Source: Gonapodya sp. JEL0774 (Eukaryota > Monoblepharomycota > Monoblepharidomycetes > Monoblepharidales > Gonapodyaceae). From it: a stretch of DNA of 64,000 nt. This document shows, piece after piece, positions 32,819-45,312 of the stretch; the stretch's first letter is position 1, and each line of letters begins with the position of its first letter. A model generated the notes under the pieces. The model saw nothing but the letters and a program-made list of their open reading frames with translations, searched no databases and had not been told where the DNA came from. The translations under genes and the position numbers were made by a program. The stretch is from positions 112,613-176,612 of the forward strand of contig JADIIX010000036.1 of NCBI GenBank assembly GCA_027604505.1. Direction: 5' to 3'.

Positions 32819-34303
32819 ATGAATCAGAGTCGGGCAGACCTTCAACCCATTCTCCGGCAACCCAGTTCCCAGACAATGGTTCTTGACGGATCCCGCTTAC
32901 CCAAACCCCGCGTTCCAGCGTCATCTTCAGCGGCCTCAAAACCCGAACACAATCCCTATGCTGAAGTTATCGGAGAGTTTCGTGCACTCAAGAGGTGGGC
33001 GGAAACCTCCATCTGATCGAAGGAAGATTATATATCAGTGAAACTCATCCGACGCTGTGTTCAACGTGCTGTTCAAAAGGTCGGGAGAGGCGGCGGCGAT
33101 GGCTTTGTTGAAGCAGGTCGCGTCTCAGGTATTTGAAGCGAGAAGATGTTGGACATGTGACACAAAGTTGAGAACCGTTTCACCTGATACAACGAGTCTT
33201 TTCAAATAGGTTAAACCTATCATGAAGAAGCGGGGATGGCGCGTGGGGATTCTGGAGGAGTTCTTCGTGAGTGGAGACATGTCGGTGTTGCAACGTAAGC
33301 GAGTGCAGGCAACGTAGGCGAACCCCGGCACCTCTCATCTCCCTCCCCACAGCCCTCCAACGCCTCACTCCTCGGCCTCAACACCAACGGAGGGCAGAAA
33401 ATCTCCCTCCGCCTCCGCCCCTCCTCGTCGCCTGAAACGTTTCTGCCCCTCGAAGACTGTGTGGGGACCATGCTTCATGAGCTCGCGCACATCATCCGCG
33501 GGCCGCATGACGAACAATTTTACAAGGCGCTCGATGCGCTGGAGAAGGAGCACGATGCGCTTGTGGAAGGGGGTTACAGGGGGGAAGGATTTGAGGCGCC
33601 AGGCATGAGAGTCGGGCACGGCGTTTCGCATGATGTACCGATCCATACGGCGAAGCAAAAGGCCGTAGAAGCCGCAGAGAAGCGCCGGCGCCTCAATTCG
33701 TGGGGTGGAACAGGCGCGGGAAGTGGGAGGAGGCTTGGTGCGCGGACAGCCGGAGGTGTCTCTGATGAGGCGAGAGTTTTGGAGAAGGTACTCTCACCAG
33801 TGGAAATGGCGGCATGGGCGGCAGAGAGGAGAGCCAAGAGAGATGGCGAGTGGTGTGGGAGTCAAGGTGGGCCCGGAGAGGAGTCTGAGAGGAGGAACGG
33901 GGAGGGAGCGGAGAGTAGGAAGCAGAGCGGAGAGGCGAAAACCGTCAGCAACAATACCGAATCTCGAGCTGTACTTGCACCGAACAAGGCAAGTCCACCT
34001 CAACCCACCTCAACCGTCACTCCTTCAGTTCGGAATACTCCTTCCTCCGTTCGCCCATCCAACTCACTCCCTCTTTACCCTGTGCCAACTTCTGCTTCCA
34101 CACAAACGTGGCCTTGTCCCGCTTGTACTTTGTTGAATCCGGTGACCCTCTCCTCGTGCGATGCCTGTACCACTGCAAAGCCACCGCTTTCTGGGATTGG
34201 GGTTGGAGTGGCAGAATGGACCTGCGATGTTTGTACGTTGATAAACAAAGCGGGCGCTTTGGATTGTGAGGCATGTGGTGGGAGGAGGAAATATTTGAAT
34301 TGA
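32819..34303 (+). CDS. WSS1: Wss1-type DNA-protein crosslink metalloprotease
   Basis: Wss1 degrades proteins covalently trapped on DNA and acts with Cdc48 and SUMO. Exons 32819-32994, 33080-33128, 33210-33266 and 33353-34303 give 410 residues. The WLM domain reads EVIGEFRALKRSGEAAAMAL, VKPIMKKRGWRVGILEEFF, NASLLGLNTNGGQKISLRLR and GTMLHELAHIIRGPHDEQFY, with HELAHxxxGPH supplying the zinc ligands and catalytic Glu. Two RanBP2-type zinc fingers close the protein: WPCPACTLLNPVTLSSCDAC and WTCDVCTLINKAGALDCEAC. The region between is charged and disordered. The start is one of three in-frame ATGs (32735, 32819, 32876), none clearly favoured. Confidence 0.92.
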
Positions 34304-34711
34304 TGGAGTGAACAATGGGAGCGAACAAAGCTCAGTTTTGCAGTAGAGTCCGGGGTATGATCTTTGATTAACGTGATTTTTTGGTTTGTGAATGAAATAA
34401 GGATTTGAAGTCTCTCAGTAAATACTTTGGAAACAGTCCATGAAACTTTATGTGACGCAGCTTGCATTGTATTGTTGTTTGACAGTGGGGGTCTGTGGTG
34501 CATCAATGAAGAGTATTCCATGCCTAACGAGCAAGGGAAACACGGCACTTCAATGACCTCGAACTTCGTGAAGATTCTCAATTCGCCGTTATTTCGTGTG
34601 TGATGTGGCACCTCACAGAGCAGACCCAGCTCCGAGTGAATGCAACACCAACTGCATGTGTGCATACCCCATTTGGTCCACTGCAGGCCCTTTCTTCATT
34701 CCCGTTGCCCA
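34304..34711. other. Intergenic gap
   Basis: This stretch lies between the Wss1 gene and the cupin gene, both on the plus strand. It presumably holds a terminator and a promoter. No coding feature is supported. Confidence 0.45.
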
Positions 34712-35795
34712 ATGAAACTCAACGCCGATCTCACGCAGCCCGCCTCTGCGCTTTATTCGGACACAAAATGGGTCAAATCGCCTGGTGGCGAAGTTGACCG
34801 AGGCATGCTTGGTTAGAATCGATTGATTGTGCAGAACCCGACTCCTCGATTTCAAATGTAGTTTCACATTGCTCATTGCGATATCGATATCCACCTTCCC
34901 ACGACCACGTTGCATTCAAATCTGACTACTCCAAGATCGTGATGGGGATGAAGTCGCTCGAGCGACGTCTCTTGTGCGTTACGAGGCCGGCTCACGTTTT
35001 CCAGCACACATACACGGAGGTGGGGAGGAGTTCTTTGTTTTGGAAGGTGTGTTTGGTGATGAGCACGCCGAGTATCCAACTGGATGGTACGTGAGGAATA
35101 AGGTGGGTGTCCTGTCGAAGATTTTGGGAAGTATGCATTTATTTGTGAACTCCTTGACCCCAACACTCCAGGTCGGATCTTCCCATTCCCCCTACGTTGG
35201 CCCGACTGGGTGTCTCATATTTGTGAAGTTGCGTTGGATGCGCCCAGACGAGCCAGATCTTCGAGTCGACACTACTAAGATGCATGGGACACACGGAATC
35301 CACACCTTGTACACTGACGAGGCGACACGAGCAAAGGTCGCATTTGTGGTGCTTCAAGCTGGGAAAAGTGTGGAATTGGGTGGGGATGAAGTGGGATGGA
35401 ATTACCTTCTCCAAGGCGGCTGGGAAACTGTCGTTGCCAATGGTAACGTACAGCTTTCCTGGGGAGCCGAGGTGAGAACTAGCGCAATTTGATTTTCATT
35501 CTTATTCCTCGCTTGTGCTATGACCGTGATGTATTACCTTAACACATTACCCCTCAAAAATCACCCGACCTCTACGCGCTCCAACGTGGTGCTCCCGTTT
35601 CTCGCCCTCTACCTCTCTATCAAGACATCAACGTTCTCAAGTTTTGATTGGATCCGATTTCCACCCAGGGCTTCTGAGAAACTTCTCATGAGGAACATTG
35701 GTGCGAACGAGGCACGGATTCTACTGAGAGCAGGATATGCAAGAGCTTGGATTAAAGAGGCTGGAGACGAAAACACTACAGGAGCAGGATCATAA
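34712..35795 (+). CDS. ChrR-type double-cupin protein
   Basis: Exons 34712-34811, 34936-35102, 35172-35471 and 35625-35795 give 245 residues. It starts MKLNADLTQPASALYSDTKW. The first cupin has EVARATSLVRYEAGSRFPAH, IHGGGEEFFVLEGVFGDEH and YPTGWYVRNKVGSSHSP, the metal-binding pattern of the ChrR anti-sigma-like cupin family. A second, degenerate cupin follows (WNYLLQGGWETVV; DWIRFPPRASEKLLM) and lacks the paired metal His residues. In bacteria ChrR binds zinc and senses singlet oxygen, but free-standing relatives are common and mostly uncharacterised. The first intron has an unusual GTTAGA donor; joining there restores GMLDRDGDEVARA in frame. The function here is unknown. Confidence 0.82.
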
Positions 35796-36070
35796 GCACA
35801 GTTGTGTGTTAGCGCAAACTTGGAGGCCTGAAATGTATCAAGCCATTGGTGCTCTGTGAGCCTCTTGGTTAAACAAACTGAAATCTCCTAGTTCCGAATT
35901 GTCATGCATTATCATGGTCTTAAGATACTGATACGCTGGTGGAGAATGTTATATCTGTGTACAAACTCATTTCAGACGAGTTCACACTTCCGATTCCAAC
36001 CAACAGGACCGTCATTTTGCCAAAACCCAAAGCATCGTGGGCGCGCGAGTGAGAGGTTCTCCAACCTCGA

Positions 36071-39000
36071 ATGGATGAACGGGAAGGCGCTGCAGGCTTG
36101 CCGATCGCAGGAGAAGGGGAGGGTCCTCTGGCGAAGACACGGCGGAAAAAGGCACGATCGGACGCGTCGCTGGACGATACTTCGAGCCAACAATACAATG
36201 AAAACTCGCTGGACTCTGTGCAACTGGAAGCTGACCACGATGTGGCGGGAAACGCGTCTGAAATTGTCACGAGGAAGGGGCGAAGGAAGAGCGGGGACGG
36301 GAGAGCAGGATCGGCGTCTACTTCGACGAGAGATCTGCGTGCCGAGGAAAATGCCGACGACCGGAGTCGCTCACCGGGGTCTATGTCATCCTTGCAACAA
36401 CTCGCCATGCGAGAGAATGACAGTGCCGACCCCAAGCCCTTACACCCTTCCTTACCGCCTCTGCCGGCACCTGCGACCTCGAAAATTCCACTACCGGGGA
36501 TGACGCCAGTGTCGGCCTTGGCGGGAAGGGCTCGTCGTATGTCCCGACAGGCCCTCAACATATCGACAATGGAGACTGCCATCCCACCTGTTGTTTCGGT
36601 ACAACCGGCGTTCTCCGCCCTTGTACAGCCGCTGTGAGCACCAAGCACGCACTGCTCTGTCCTGAACATGAGTTTCATTTAGCCTCATTCTCTACCACAG
36701 CACACCAATTCCTCCAGAGCTATCGCCTCTTGAGCGGGCCCGTCTGCGTGTGCAGATGCGCAGAGCCAGTGCTGGGGCTGGGAATGCTGCCACGCTGTCA
36801 GGGTCCGCAGATGTTGCGGACGTTCTGGGTTACGAGGTTAGGGAGGTGAGCGAAACCTTTGACTTAACGTTTTACCCAGCCACTTCGAAAATGGAGGTGC
36901 TTCATGTCGTCAAAGTTCAGCACGGCAATCGCAAGTGTTGGAGAGTAGGGTGCCGCGGGTGAGGAATAGAGGAGAAAGTTGGTGAGGGCCGTGCCTCCTA
37001 CAAGCTTTCAGAGTGGAAAAGATCCCACTGCACCTCCGAAAGATGGGCGTCATCTTTCCATCTGTCAAAGTGAGAACAGAGTCCAGCAACGTGGATTTGG
37101 GTATCGAAAAGGCCAGGAACAGTCCATCCACCACTTTGGGCATCCCCTCTGGAGAGAGCTGTCGCGATTGGAGATATAACGTGACTCCGTTCCGTCATTA
37201 GGCAACCCACCCCGCCCCTCCACCTCGTGCCTCGACCCCAACCACCAGCGCCAGGTTGCCCCCACGCTCTCCAACACCTTTGGCGGAACGACTCTATGCG
37301 TCCACCCACGAACTTTCTCACTCTACTCCTGTTCTGGCCGGCGCTCCGCATGAATCGCACTTCCCACCTGGTGCCCGTCCGTCTTTAACTCCCGCTGCCA
37401 TGCCTTTCGGAAGCAGAAGAAGAAAAGCCCGAGCTGCCGGCGCCGCTGTGGGAGGCGCCCCGACTGTAGGCGCTGGGGGATTGCCGGAAGTCGCAGAGAC
37501 CAGTGCCGATAGTGTAGTGATACCTCAGGATGAAGATGAGGGACAGAAGGAATATGGAGGTGAGTGGAACACAGGGCGATTCGTTCGTTTATGTTCAGCT
37601 TAGTTCGTGTCAAATATTTCTCGCCATAAATTTCGCTTCACTTCCATGAAAGGGGACTTTGCCAATCTATCTATCCTCTCTGTGCCTCTCCCACCGACGT
37701 GCTTGATTCCCCCATTTAGACACCCCACCACATCCACCGCAGGGACAATGGCTGATCTCGTTCGCCCTTTGCCACCAGTTGCCTTACTTCCGATCGCCAG
37801 TGGTGAATCATGGGCGATGGAAAGAGAGGGAGAGGGTTTCTACGTCGGTAATGGTTTCGGAAGGGAGACAAGCGGGGTTCGAAAGAGCAATGTGTCGCGA
37901 ACGCTCGCAAGAATGACAGCGTCAGGGTGGAGGTTTGTTCTTTTCTCCATTTTGCCGATTTTGTCTGAATCCCTATGACCGTTTAACTCCGAAAACACTT
38001 CGTCTGCCAGCCCCACCCCTCCCTTTCCAGCTCCATCTCCGCTTCTCCCGACATATATGCGCCCGCATTCTCTTCAAAAGAATCTCTGCACTGTCTCACC
38101 TTGTCTATCTACTGTTCCTGCCCCTCCATCGTCACCACTCCATAGCCACGTGACCACACCTCACACACCTTTGGTGCTGGTACTCGACCTCCCACACGTG
38201 CAGTTTATTGATCATGAACTCATGTCCTCCGAACACATAGCAGCACGCATCCTTGTTTCCGCATCTGCCGAATTGCGGGATCAACGTCAGTCGAGCGCCG
38301 AAGAATGGCTTCGTGGCCGAGTAGAGGCCCTCCGAATACATTTGAAGGAAGTTGACGGTGAAGGAATGGACACTGCCCGTTTGAGAATATTGCAGGACCT
38401 CGAAATCGCGCGGACAGCGCTTCACGACGAGCGAGCTAGAACGAGGGAGCTCACTCACGCAGTCTTGAAGGCGTGGGAAGAAGTGAAACGTATCCGCGTG
38501 GAGCAGGGATTTGTCGCTACTGGTGTGGGCATTTCTGTGAGGTTGGGGCCCGAACCTGGACAGAGGGAAATGGAAGAACGAGACCGCGAACTCGAAGACG
38601 AGGTAGAAGAGCGCCGCTTCCGGTGGGAGGCAGATCGAGACGCCCGGATGAGACGATTTAGGAAGCGTGTTGCAAAGTACGAAGGCACGAAAGTATCACA
38701 GGATGGCTTAACCTCGCTTGGGTCAGTGGCATCTATAGGTGGTTCTGAAAATCAGCTCCCGCATCGCACTCCTAAACCCCCGCGATTGGATCCATTTGAT
38801 GAGGTACTGGTAAGAGGATTGGTTCTAAACCTTCTGGAGAGAGGGGGGACGGGAGCAAGGCAGTTGGACGTGCGGGTATCGGAGAAAGGTGAGGTAACAC
38901 CCGTGGGGAAGTGCCCAAAAGTGAGTTTCCAACAGTCCTCTAGCAAAATTATCATTGTGTAAAGCAACTTCTCGCAGCATGAGCAAGTCCGCCGCAATCG

Positions 39001-42000
39001 TCTCTTCACCTCTCATCGTGTGCAGTTGCGGGTGGTATGTAATGGAAAGCGTGTCGCAGCGTCACCGGAGAGGAGCATAACGGGAGCTACCTTTGGAGTG
39101 GACTTTTTGGGAGCAACTCCGGTGAGAAATGGGAGTACGTATGGAGGATTGATGACCGACAGAAAAGTTGGAGTGGACGGTCGAGGATCTTCGACTGCCC
39201 CGGAGGATGCGGAAGAAGAAAGGTCGAAGAATACACAGGACTCCTTGAATGCAGCTGGATGGGTCGTGGTTATGCAACTTACGGAGGTGCCCGCCTCACT
39301 GGCTCTGGAGATTGTGGAAGCAGGAAGCGTAGTTGGACAAGTTGAGCTGCCTGTGCCTGGACCAAATGAGACAGTCGGGAACGTGGATGCGGAAGGAAGA
39401 CGAATCGGGTTTGTTGGTGGGAAGATCCCGTTAGCCTCTGGAAAGACAAGAGTGGAGAGGCGGGTGACAGGGGAGGTGATCGCGAAAGTGATGTGGGGTG
39501 TGGGAAGGAATGGGGAATCTTTAGGACCTGGAACGAGACAAAGGATTGCGTGGTTGGATAGTTGGGATGTTGACGATGTGGAAGGCTTGAAATCAGCTGG
39601 TATGGTCAGGAGCAGAGTCGGAATATACAATATTCGGAAGCTAGTGGTGAGCTGGCAATAATTCTCCAGGTCAAAACTAGTGTCATGTTCAATTCCTTGG
39701 TGTGACTGATAGGAGTGGGTGTCGCACTTGAGGCTAGACCCGAACAACCCTCTTACGCGCGACCTCGTTCACCTCCGCGACCTTGTCACCTCGTCCAATC
39801 CCACTGTTGGGGCGAATCCCGATCTAGCCTCTGCGGTTGCGTACTGGATCAAGCGTCGATTCTTCAGGTTGTGTCTGCCAACTCAGCTGGAGAGGCTAAC
39901 TATTACTGTGGGAGCCGAATGGATTGCCGCGAAAAGGATCGAACTTTGCAAGTTGAGATGGAGGAATCGGGTGGTCGTGAAGGGTCCATTGCCGGGATGG
40001 GATGACGCGGTCACTCCAGATGTGTGGGAAAAGGTCAAAGTAGAGATTGATGAGGAGAAAGAAGCGGTGAGAGTTCTTTTCGATTGGTTTGTTTCACCAT
40101 GGAGCAGCGGTTGTAAATGAAGTGCTATTTGCTCTCGTCAATGCAGGCCGACGGTCATCAACGACGGATATCTACCCGCGATCAAGCGGCTCTGCCTCAC
40201 TTGTCCACCAGTGTGCTCGAGCTCGCCACCTCCCGCTCTCATCTCGAAGCCTCGGTCTCCCCCCCTCCGTCTCCTATCTCGCAGATCTCTTTACTCAAGC
40301 GCGTTCGTGCTCATCATATATTCCGGCAAGCTCGCCTGAACCGCCCGTCGTGTGTTGGTGACTTTGTTCGAGAGGAGGTTTTGCCCCCTGCAGAACCACT
40401 CACCATTTCGCTCGCCAAGTACGTCCGCACAAGACGCCCTCTCAATCCAGAACGATTGGAAAGAGCGAAAGTTGCAATGCCGGATACTCCCAGCAAGTGC
40501 GAGCTTGTTGTGCAGATTCTTAGAGGATTCAACATTCCAGTGAGGAAAGAATCCAACACTAAAAAGTCATCAGGTGTGAACAATGGTGGTGCCAATGCGA
40601 CAAACCGAGTGATGCCAAATGAAACTCAATCAACTTTGGTTCGACCTTACGTTGAGGTGCACTTTCAGCGGCACAGGGCACGTACGGTCGCGTGCGAGGG
40701 TCCAAATCCGCAATGGAATGAAACACTATCTCTGCCATTCATACCTTTCCAGAATGAATTCGTCCGTGAGAACTTACTCGAGACGGAGGCCTTGTTGGAG
40801 ACAATTTACATTAACCTCTTCGACGAAGTCGTCGTGGATCTTACAGTCGACGAAAGGGACAAAGACAAGATCACACATCAACGGAGAGAAAAAAACTGGC
40901 TTGGCTCGGTTGCAGTGCCGTTTTCCTTTGTCTATGAGCAAATGCGGGTGCATGTCGGAAAGTTTTGATTATGAGACTACAGGCACCTTACTGACCACAT
41001 CTTCTGTATCACTACTTTTGCAGGTTGACGGAGTTTTCCCGATTAAACTGCCCTTGGTGCTTCTCAATTACGAGAAGAATCGATCTGCTGCTCGGGAGAA
41101 CGAAATCCTCATTGGTGTTGATGGCACATCTGAAACACTATTGCACCTATTTATCACTCTTGAGCCGCCACTTGCGAGACCAGAGCCCCTGAATCTGAAG
41201 TTTAGATCGGATGAATCGCCCAAAATCCTGGAGATGTGTGAGGCATGGAAGAGACGAGTTCGACAATCCTGGGGTTTGCTGCCGGATAACAAAGGGGCTG
41301 GACGTAATATTGAGGTGTGTAGTAGCGCCAATTGTTCTAGGAAACCATGACGTAGTGCGGGCATTCACGTGCTGTTCGACGCAGACCAACGCGCTGGATA
41401 TATCTGGTCGCACAGTCCTTCTGCCTCGATACATACACCCACAGCAGCCCCCTCCCGAGCTCGAAACCATAATGAAGCTTGTGCGATACGTTTCGTTAAT
41501 ACCCACCGTTCCGTCGGACATTTCTTTCATGTCTCGCACAGACATTGTGTGCACTTCAAAGGAATTTCTGGATGTTATGTGTGGTGACAAAACAGAACAC
41601 GCGATTCTTCTTTGCAATTTTTTTCAGAGTTGGGGCAGAGATTCTTACGTGGTCGTCGGAGAGGCGGTTCCGGAAGGACGTACAGCTTGGGTCCTCGTGG
41701 TGGACGACCGTGCATCAGACGCACGAGCATCCATGATCGGTGCTTTACCGGGGTCCCGAAAAGCATCGACGGTGGACGGGGGGCGAAACCAACGCCCTGT
41801 GGGAACTCGTCTGTACAACCCCGTTACCGGCGAACTTTTTGAAACGTGGGAAGCCCACGGGGGCCTGCAGCGTGTGTCCTACCTATTCAATAACCAAAAC
41901 GTGTGGGCTAATGTGCAGACGTACGACGATCCTCCGAGAATGTCGTGGAACTTGGCAGATGGAAAGAGCTGGAACCGGATGGTGGACGAGTCACAAGCCA

Positions 42001-42596
42001 AGAATAAATGGTTTGGAACAAACGATGGGAATAGGTTTTGGTGGGCGGGGTTGCCATCGTGGAAGGGCAAAGCGGAGTTCCGGACGATTCAGGTGTGCAT
42101 TTATTTCTGTCCGAATGTCAAGACCATGGTATTCAACTTTCTGCACCTTCCTCAGGCTTCCACGCTCAGTTACCCCTCCACGTATGCCTCGTTCCCACGT
42201 GACCTTGAAATTCTCCTTCATCGGACCCTTACCGCCAAATTCGAATCCTGGCGCTCGATCCGTTCCACAACGCGTTGGAACCGCCTCATCTCACGGACAC
42301 TGGGCACCTTCCTCCCAAAACTGGAAACTGATCATCTTTCGGGCACATCTTCAGGTGCAGCTGGTCTTCAGAGTGAAATTGACGGCTTGCAGAGAACAGC
42401 CGGGTACTTAGTCCGCGGCTTTACGTTGCAACAAGGTTGGGCAGACGTAAAGAGCGTCGTGGATGCAGTTTGGAACACTGGCTGCTGGGAATTCGATGAA
42501 GAAGGAGTAGAATTTGCGATGGCTGTTCATTGCGCGGGTTATCCGGGTGGTGTGGTTAGCGTGTGGGTCTTCGTGGCCAGCGTCTTGAGAAGATAG
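36071..42596 (+). CDS. CC2D2A: CC2D2A, ciliary transition-zone protein
   Basis: CC2D2A is part of the MKS module at the ciliary/flagellar transition zone, where it gates membrane proteins. The start used is 36071 (MDEREGAAGLPIAGEGEG). The N-terminal third is disordered. Residues encoded near 38220-38700 are coiled coil (DLEIARTALHDERARTRELT). A C2 domain lies at about 40480-41300: CELVVQILRGFNIPV, RPYVEVHFQRHRARTVACEG, NPQWNETLSLPF and NWLGSVAVPFSF. The C-terminal part (41440-42590) is the CC2D2A/CEP76 transglutaminase-like region: VRYVSLIPTVPSDI, DIVCTSKEFLDVMCGDKTEH, AILLCNFFQSWG, TTRWNRLISRTLGTFLP and YPGGVVSVWVFVASVLRR. Roughly 15 exons. Joins between 36845 and 38020 are only approximate. 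Confidence 0.9.
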
Positions 42597-42854
42597 GGTG
42601 TCAACAGTGGGCAAAGCTTTTACGCCAACTATTTATTACTTACTGCAATTTGACATAGCTAGTATTGAATTGAGTTATACGTGGTATATGTATTGGCGTT
42701 CGTATTCAACCATCTGCTTGTACTTGTTCTGTTATGCATTTACCTCATGTACATGTCTCTGTTCTCCCAAATAAGCAAGAAAGATACGGACAGGAGAATA
42801 GTATTTCAAAGATCCTTTTAAGAATGATCAAGATCCTCCAGTTTAATATCCATA

Positions 42855-45312
42855 TTAATCCGCCCTGCTCTCCACCCTCCACCCCTCCACCGCCGCAGTT
42901 GCGATTTTTGCGGCAAACCCGTTGACGGACACTTTTCCGGGATCTTGTGCCAATACGTGCGGATACGACAATCCGTACTGTCGTTTGTGTTGGTGTCGGA
43001 ATTGTTGAACGGTTAAAGAGAGACGATCCTTCCTTGGCAGGGAGAAAATACTCACCCCCTCTACCTCCACGACTTCATATGAACCCCCTTCCACAACTAC
43101 TAGATCGCCTTGCCGGATACTCCCCTGAGCTGTATTGCACAGGGTCAGAACCACAGGCTGTAGAGACGGATCGATGGTTATGAAGGAACTAGGGTATGTT
43201 GGGGACCGGTTCAGGTCGTTGCTGATCATTCAACACCGGGCGTTAATAACCCACCTGCCAACGCCTCCAACTTGAGGCACGACTCCAATAACCCTCAGGC
43301 CAACCTTCGCCTTCGCCTTGCCCTTTGCATCCTTTGCCTGCCCAAAAGTCCCTGCAACTCCGGGTAGGGGCGGCACCCCCTTACCTTTTCCCGTACCGAC
43401 ACTCCTCTCTCTTTCTTCAACTGCCCGAGCCCTTGCCAATCCTCCAGCCACGACTTCCCTCCACGCTAGTTCATGTGCAGAATCCGCCGGGTCCATCTGG
43501 GCGGCCTTCTTCAAGTCTCTCGCGGCCGATGCCGGTCTGCCGAGGTGAACGAGCACAGTTGCACGTGCAGCAAGATAAGTGGGGAGAGTGGAGGGCGGAG
43601 AAAGGAGGACAGCACGGTCGAGCGCGGCGAGAGATTTGGATAGGGATGACGAGTGTTCGCTGGCATGAAGGTGAAATGAAGTAAGGAGGTGAGTGGTTGC
43701 GAGGCCAGCTGTTTCGCGGTGATAAACGGTTTGCCGACGTTAAACCCCAAAACTTGGCAGACGTGAAATCTCCAAAGACGCCACCCACCCCATGCCTCCG
43801 CACATCCCAAATCCATAGCTACGGCTTCCTTTGTCAACTTTAAGCTCCTAGCAAGCAAAGCATCCGCAGAAGCATCTTCCACGTCCATTTCCAAATCCAA
43901 ATCCGAATCGGGATCCACGCCAGCTGGAGTGGAGACGTTTACGGTGGGCGCGACGGTGGTGGGAGTGGGGGTGGACGGAGCGGAGCTTTTGTTCCCTGTC
44001 GTACTAATGCGGGTGCGAGAGGAAGGTTGCGCAGACTCGTTCGCTCGACATCTCGCTGCTGATGCCGTGGCGAGTTGGCGGAGTGCCAAGGCAAGCGCGC
44101 AGAGCGTTTGCGGAGTGCGAGACTGCAACGTGAGGTGGGACGGGAAGTAGTGAGATTCTGGTGGCAGGTACACTCTCTCATTTGCACCTTTACCACATGT
44201 CAGATGCAACAACAAACCACTATTCCAACTTCGATGGCAAGTACACAACCCCATCGTGTCATTTCACACCGGAACATGGCAAGAATACCCACCGCATCAA
44301 CTCCTCCAACCCAACACCTGATCGCCTCCTGCCGTTCCCCCATCTCCCAATATACCTCTGCCAGAGCACACCATGCATCTGATCTCGTCGGGTCCAGTTT
44401 CACGGATTTCGAGAGGTCGAGAAATGAGAGTTGCAGATGGGTGTTTTGGGGAGTGGACTGGGAGGAACTTGATAGAGGAAAGGACAAGGTGGCAAGAATA
44501 AACTGCAGCCGGCCGCGAACATAGTGGTACAAGGCCCGCTGTAAAGGTGTAAGCGTTGGGTCGAACGGTGGCGCAGACCAGAGGGGGTCTGGTGGTGGTA
44601 AGAAGGTTGAAACGCTAGCTAACGTGGTGGGAGCTGGTGGCGAAGTGAGAGGTTGCTGATTCTTGCGGGGTGAAGGTGAGCTGAGTGGGGACAGACTAGA
44701 TAGAGGTTCTTTGGTAGAACGGCTAGCCGGGTATGCGGACGTTGGAGCAACGTGGGAACTTGGAAGCACAATGTTTGGTATATTCTCCTTCCCCGAGTGA
44801 ACTTGCGCAGGAGGGGAACCTTGTCCGTTGGCCCTCTCGGCCTCAGCCCTCTTCTCTCTTCTCCGAGCGGCATACGGTTTGGTGAGCTCAGCAAGTCTCA
44901 CGAGACACTTTTGTGCCGCAGAGGTCAGGTTTTGTGCACGGTCACGCGCAAGCGACGCAGATGCAGCGCGAACGCGGGCGAGTGCAGCATCCCCGGCGAG
45001 CTGGGCGATGTGTGTGCGGTAGGGTTTCGGATCTGGTGCGAGGAGGATCTGGCGAGGGTTTGCAGGCGGAGCAGGTGGTGGAGGTGGTAAAGAGGACGCG
45101 CTTGGTGGAAAGAGGGAGAAGTAGGTGTCCCGGGCGGCGATGAGACCGTGGAGGAGGGAGAGGAGCTCTTGCGAGTGCTGGGAGAAATCAAGAGATGGTG
45201 ACGTGAAAGAGGGTGGTGCAGTGGGGACAGAGAAAGAGAAGGCGGTAGGTGGATTGGGGGGCGGAATGGAGAGCTCCGAGGGAACAGTGAGACGAGAAGA
45301 AGGGGAAAGCAT
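42855..45312 (-). CDS. TTC5/Strap-like tetratricopeptide protein
   Basis: The start at 45312 (MLSPSSRLTVPSELSIPPPN) precedes a long Pro/Ser-rich N-terminus. TPR units follow: LHGLIAARDTYFS near the start, YHYVRGRLQFILATLSF, LDLSKSVKLDPTRSDAWCAL, AEVYWEMGERQEAIRCW, LTKEAVAMDLGCAEAW and RATVLVHLGRPASAARDLKK. The C-terminal fold reads QPVVLTLCNTAQGSIRQGD, LVVVEGGSYEVVEVEG, then YGLSYPHVLAQDPGKVSVNG, matching the OB-fold end of TTC5. In animals TTC5 is a p300 cofactor and recognises nascent tubulins to trigger tubulin mRNA decay. The divergent N-terminus makes orthology likely rather than certain. Exon 1 is 45312-44293; the last exon ends at the TAA at 42857-42855. Confidence 0.75.

Noticed and set aside
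33180-33471. Minus-strand Arg-rich frames across the Wss1 gene
   Set aside because: They are antisense to exons encoding the conserved WLM domain and have no independent support.
34870-34895. ATATCGAT-rich word as a possible regulatory palindrome
   Set aside because: It is short, low in complexity and located inside the cupin gene's first intron; similar words occur elsewhere in the window by chance.
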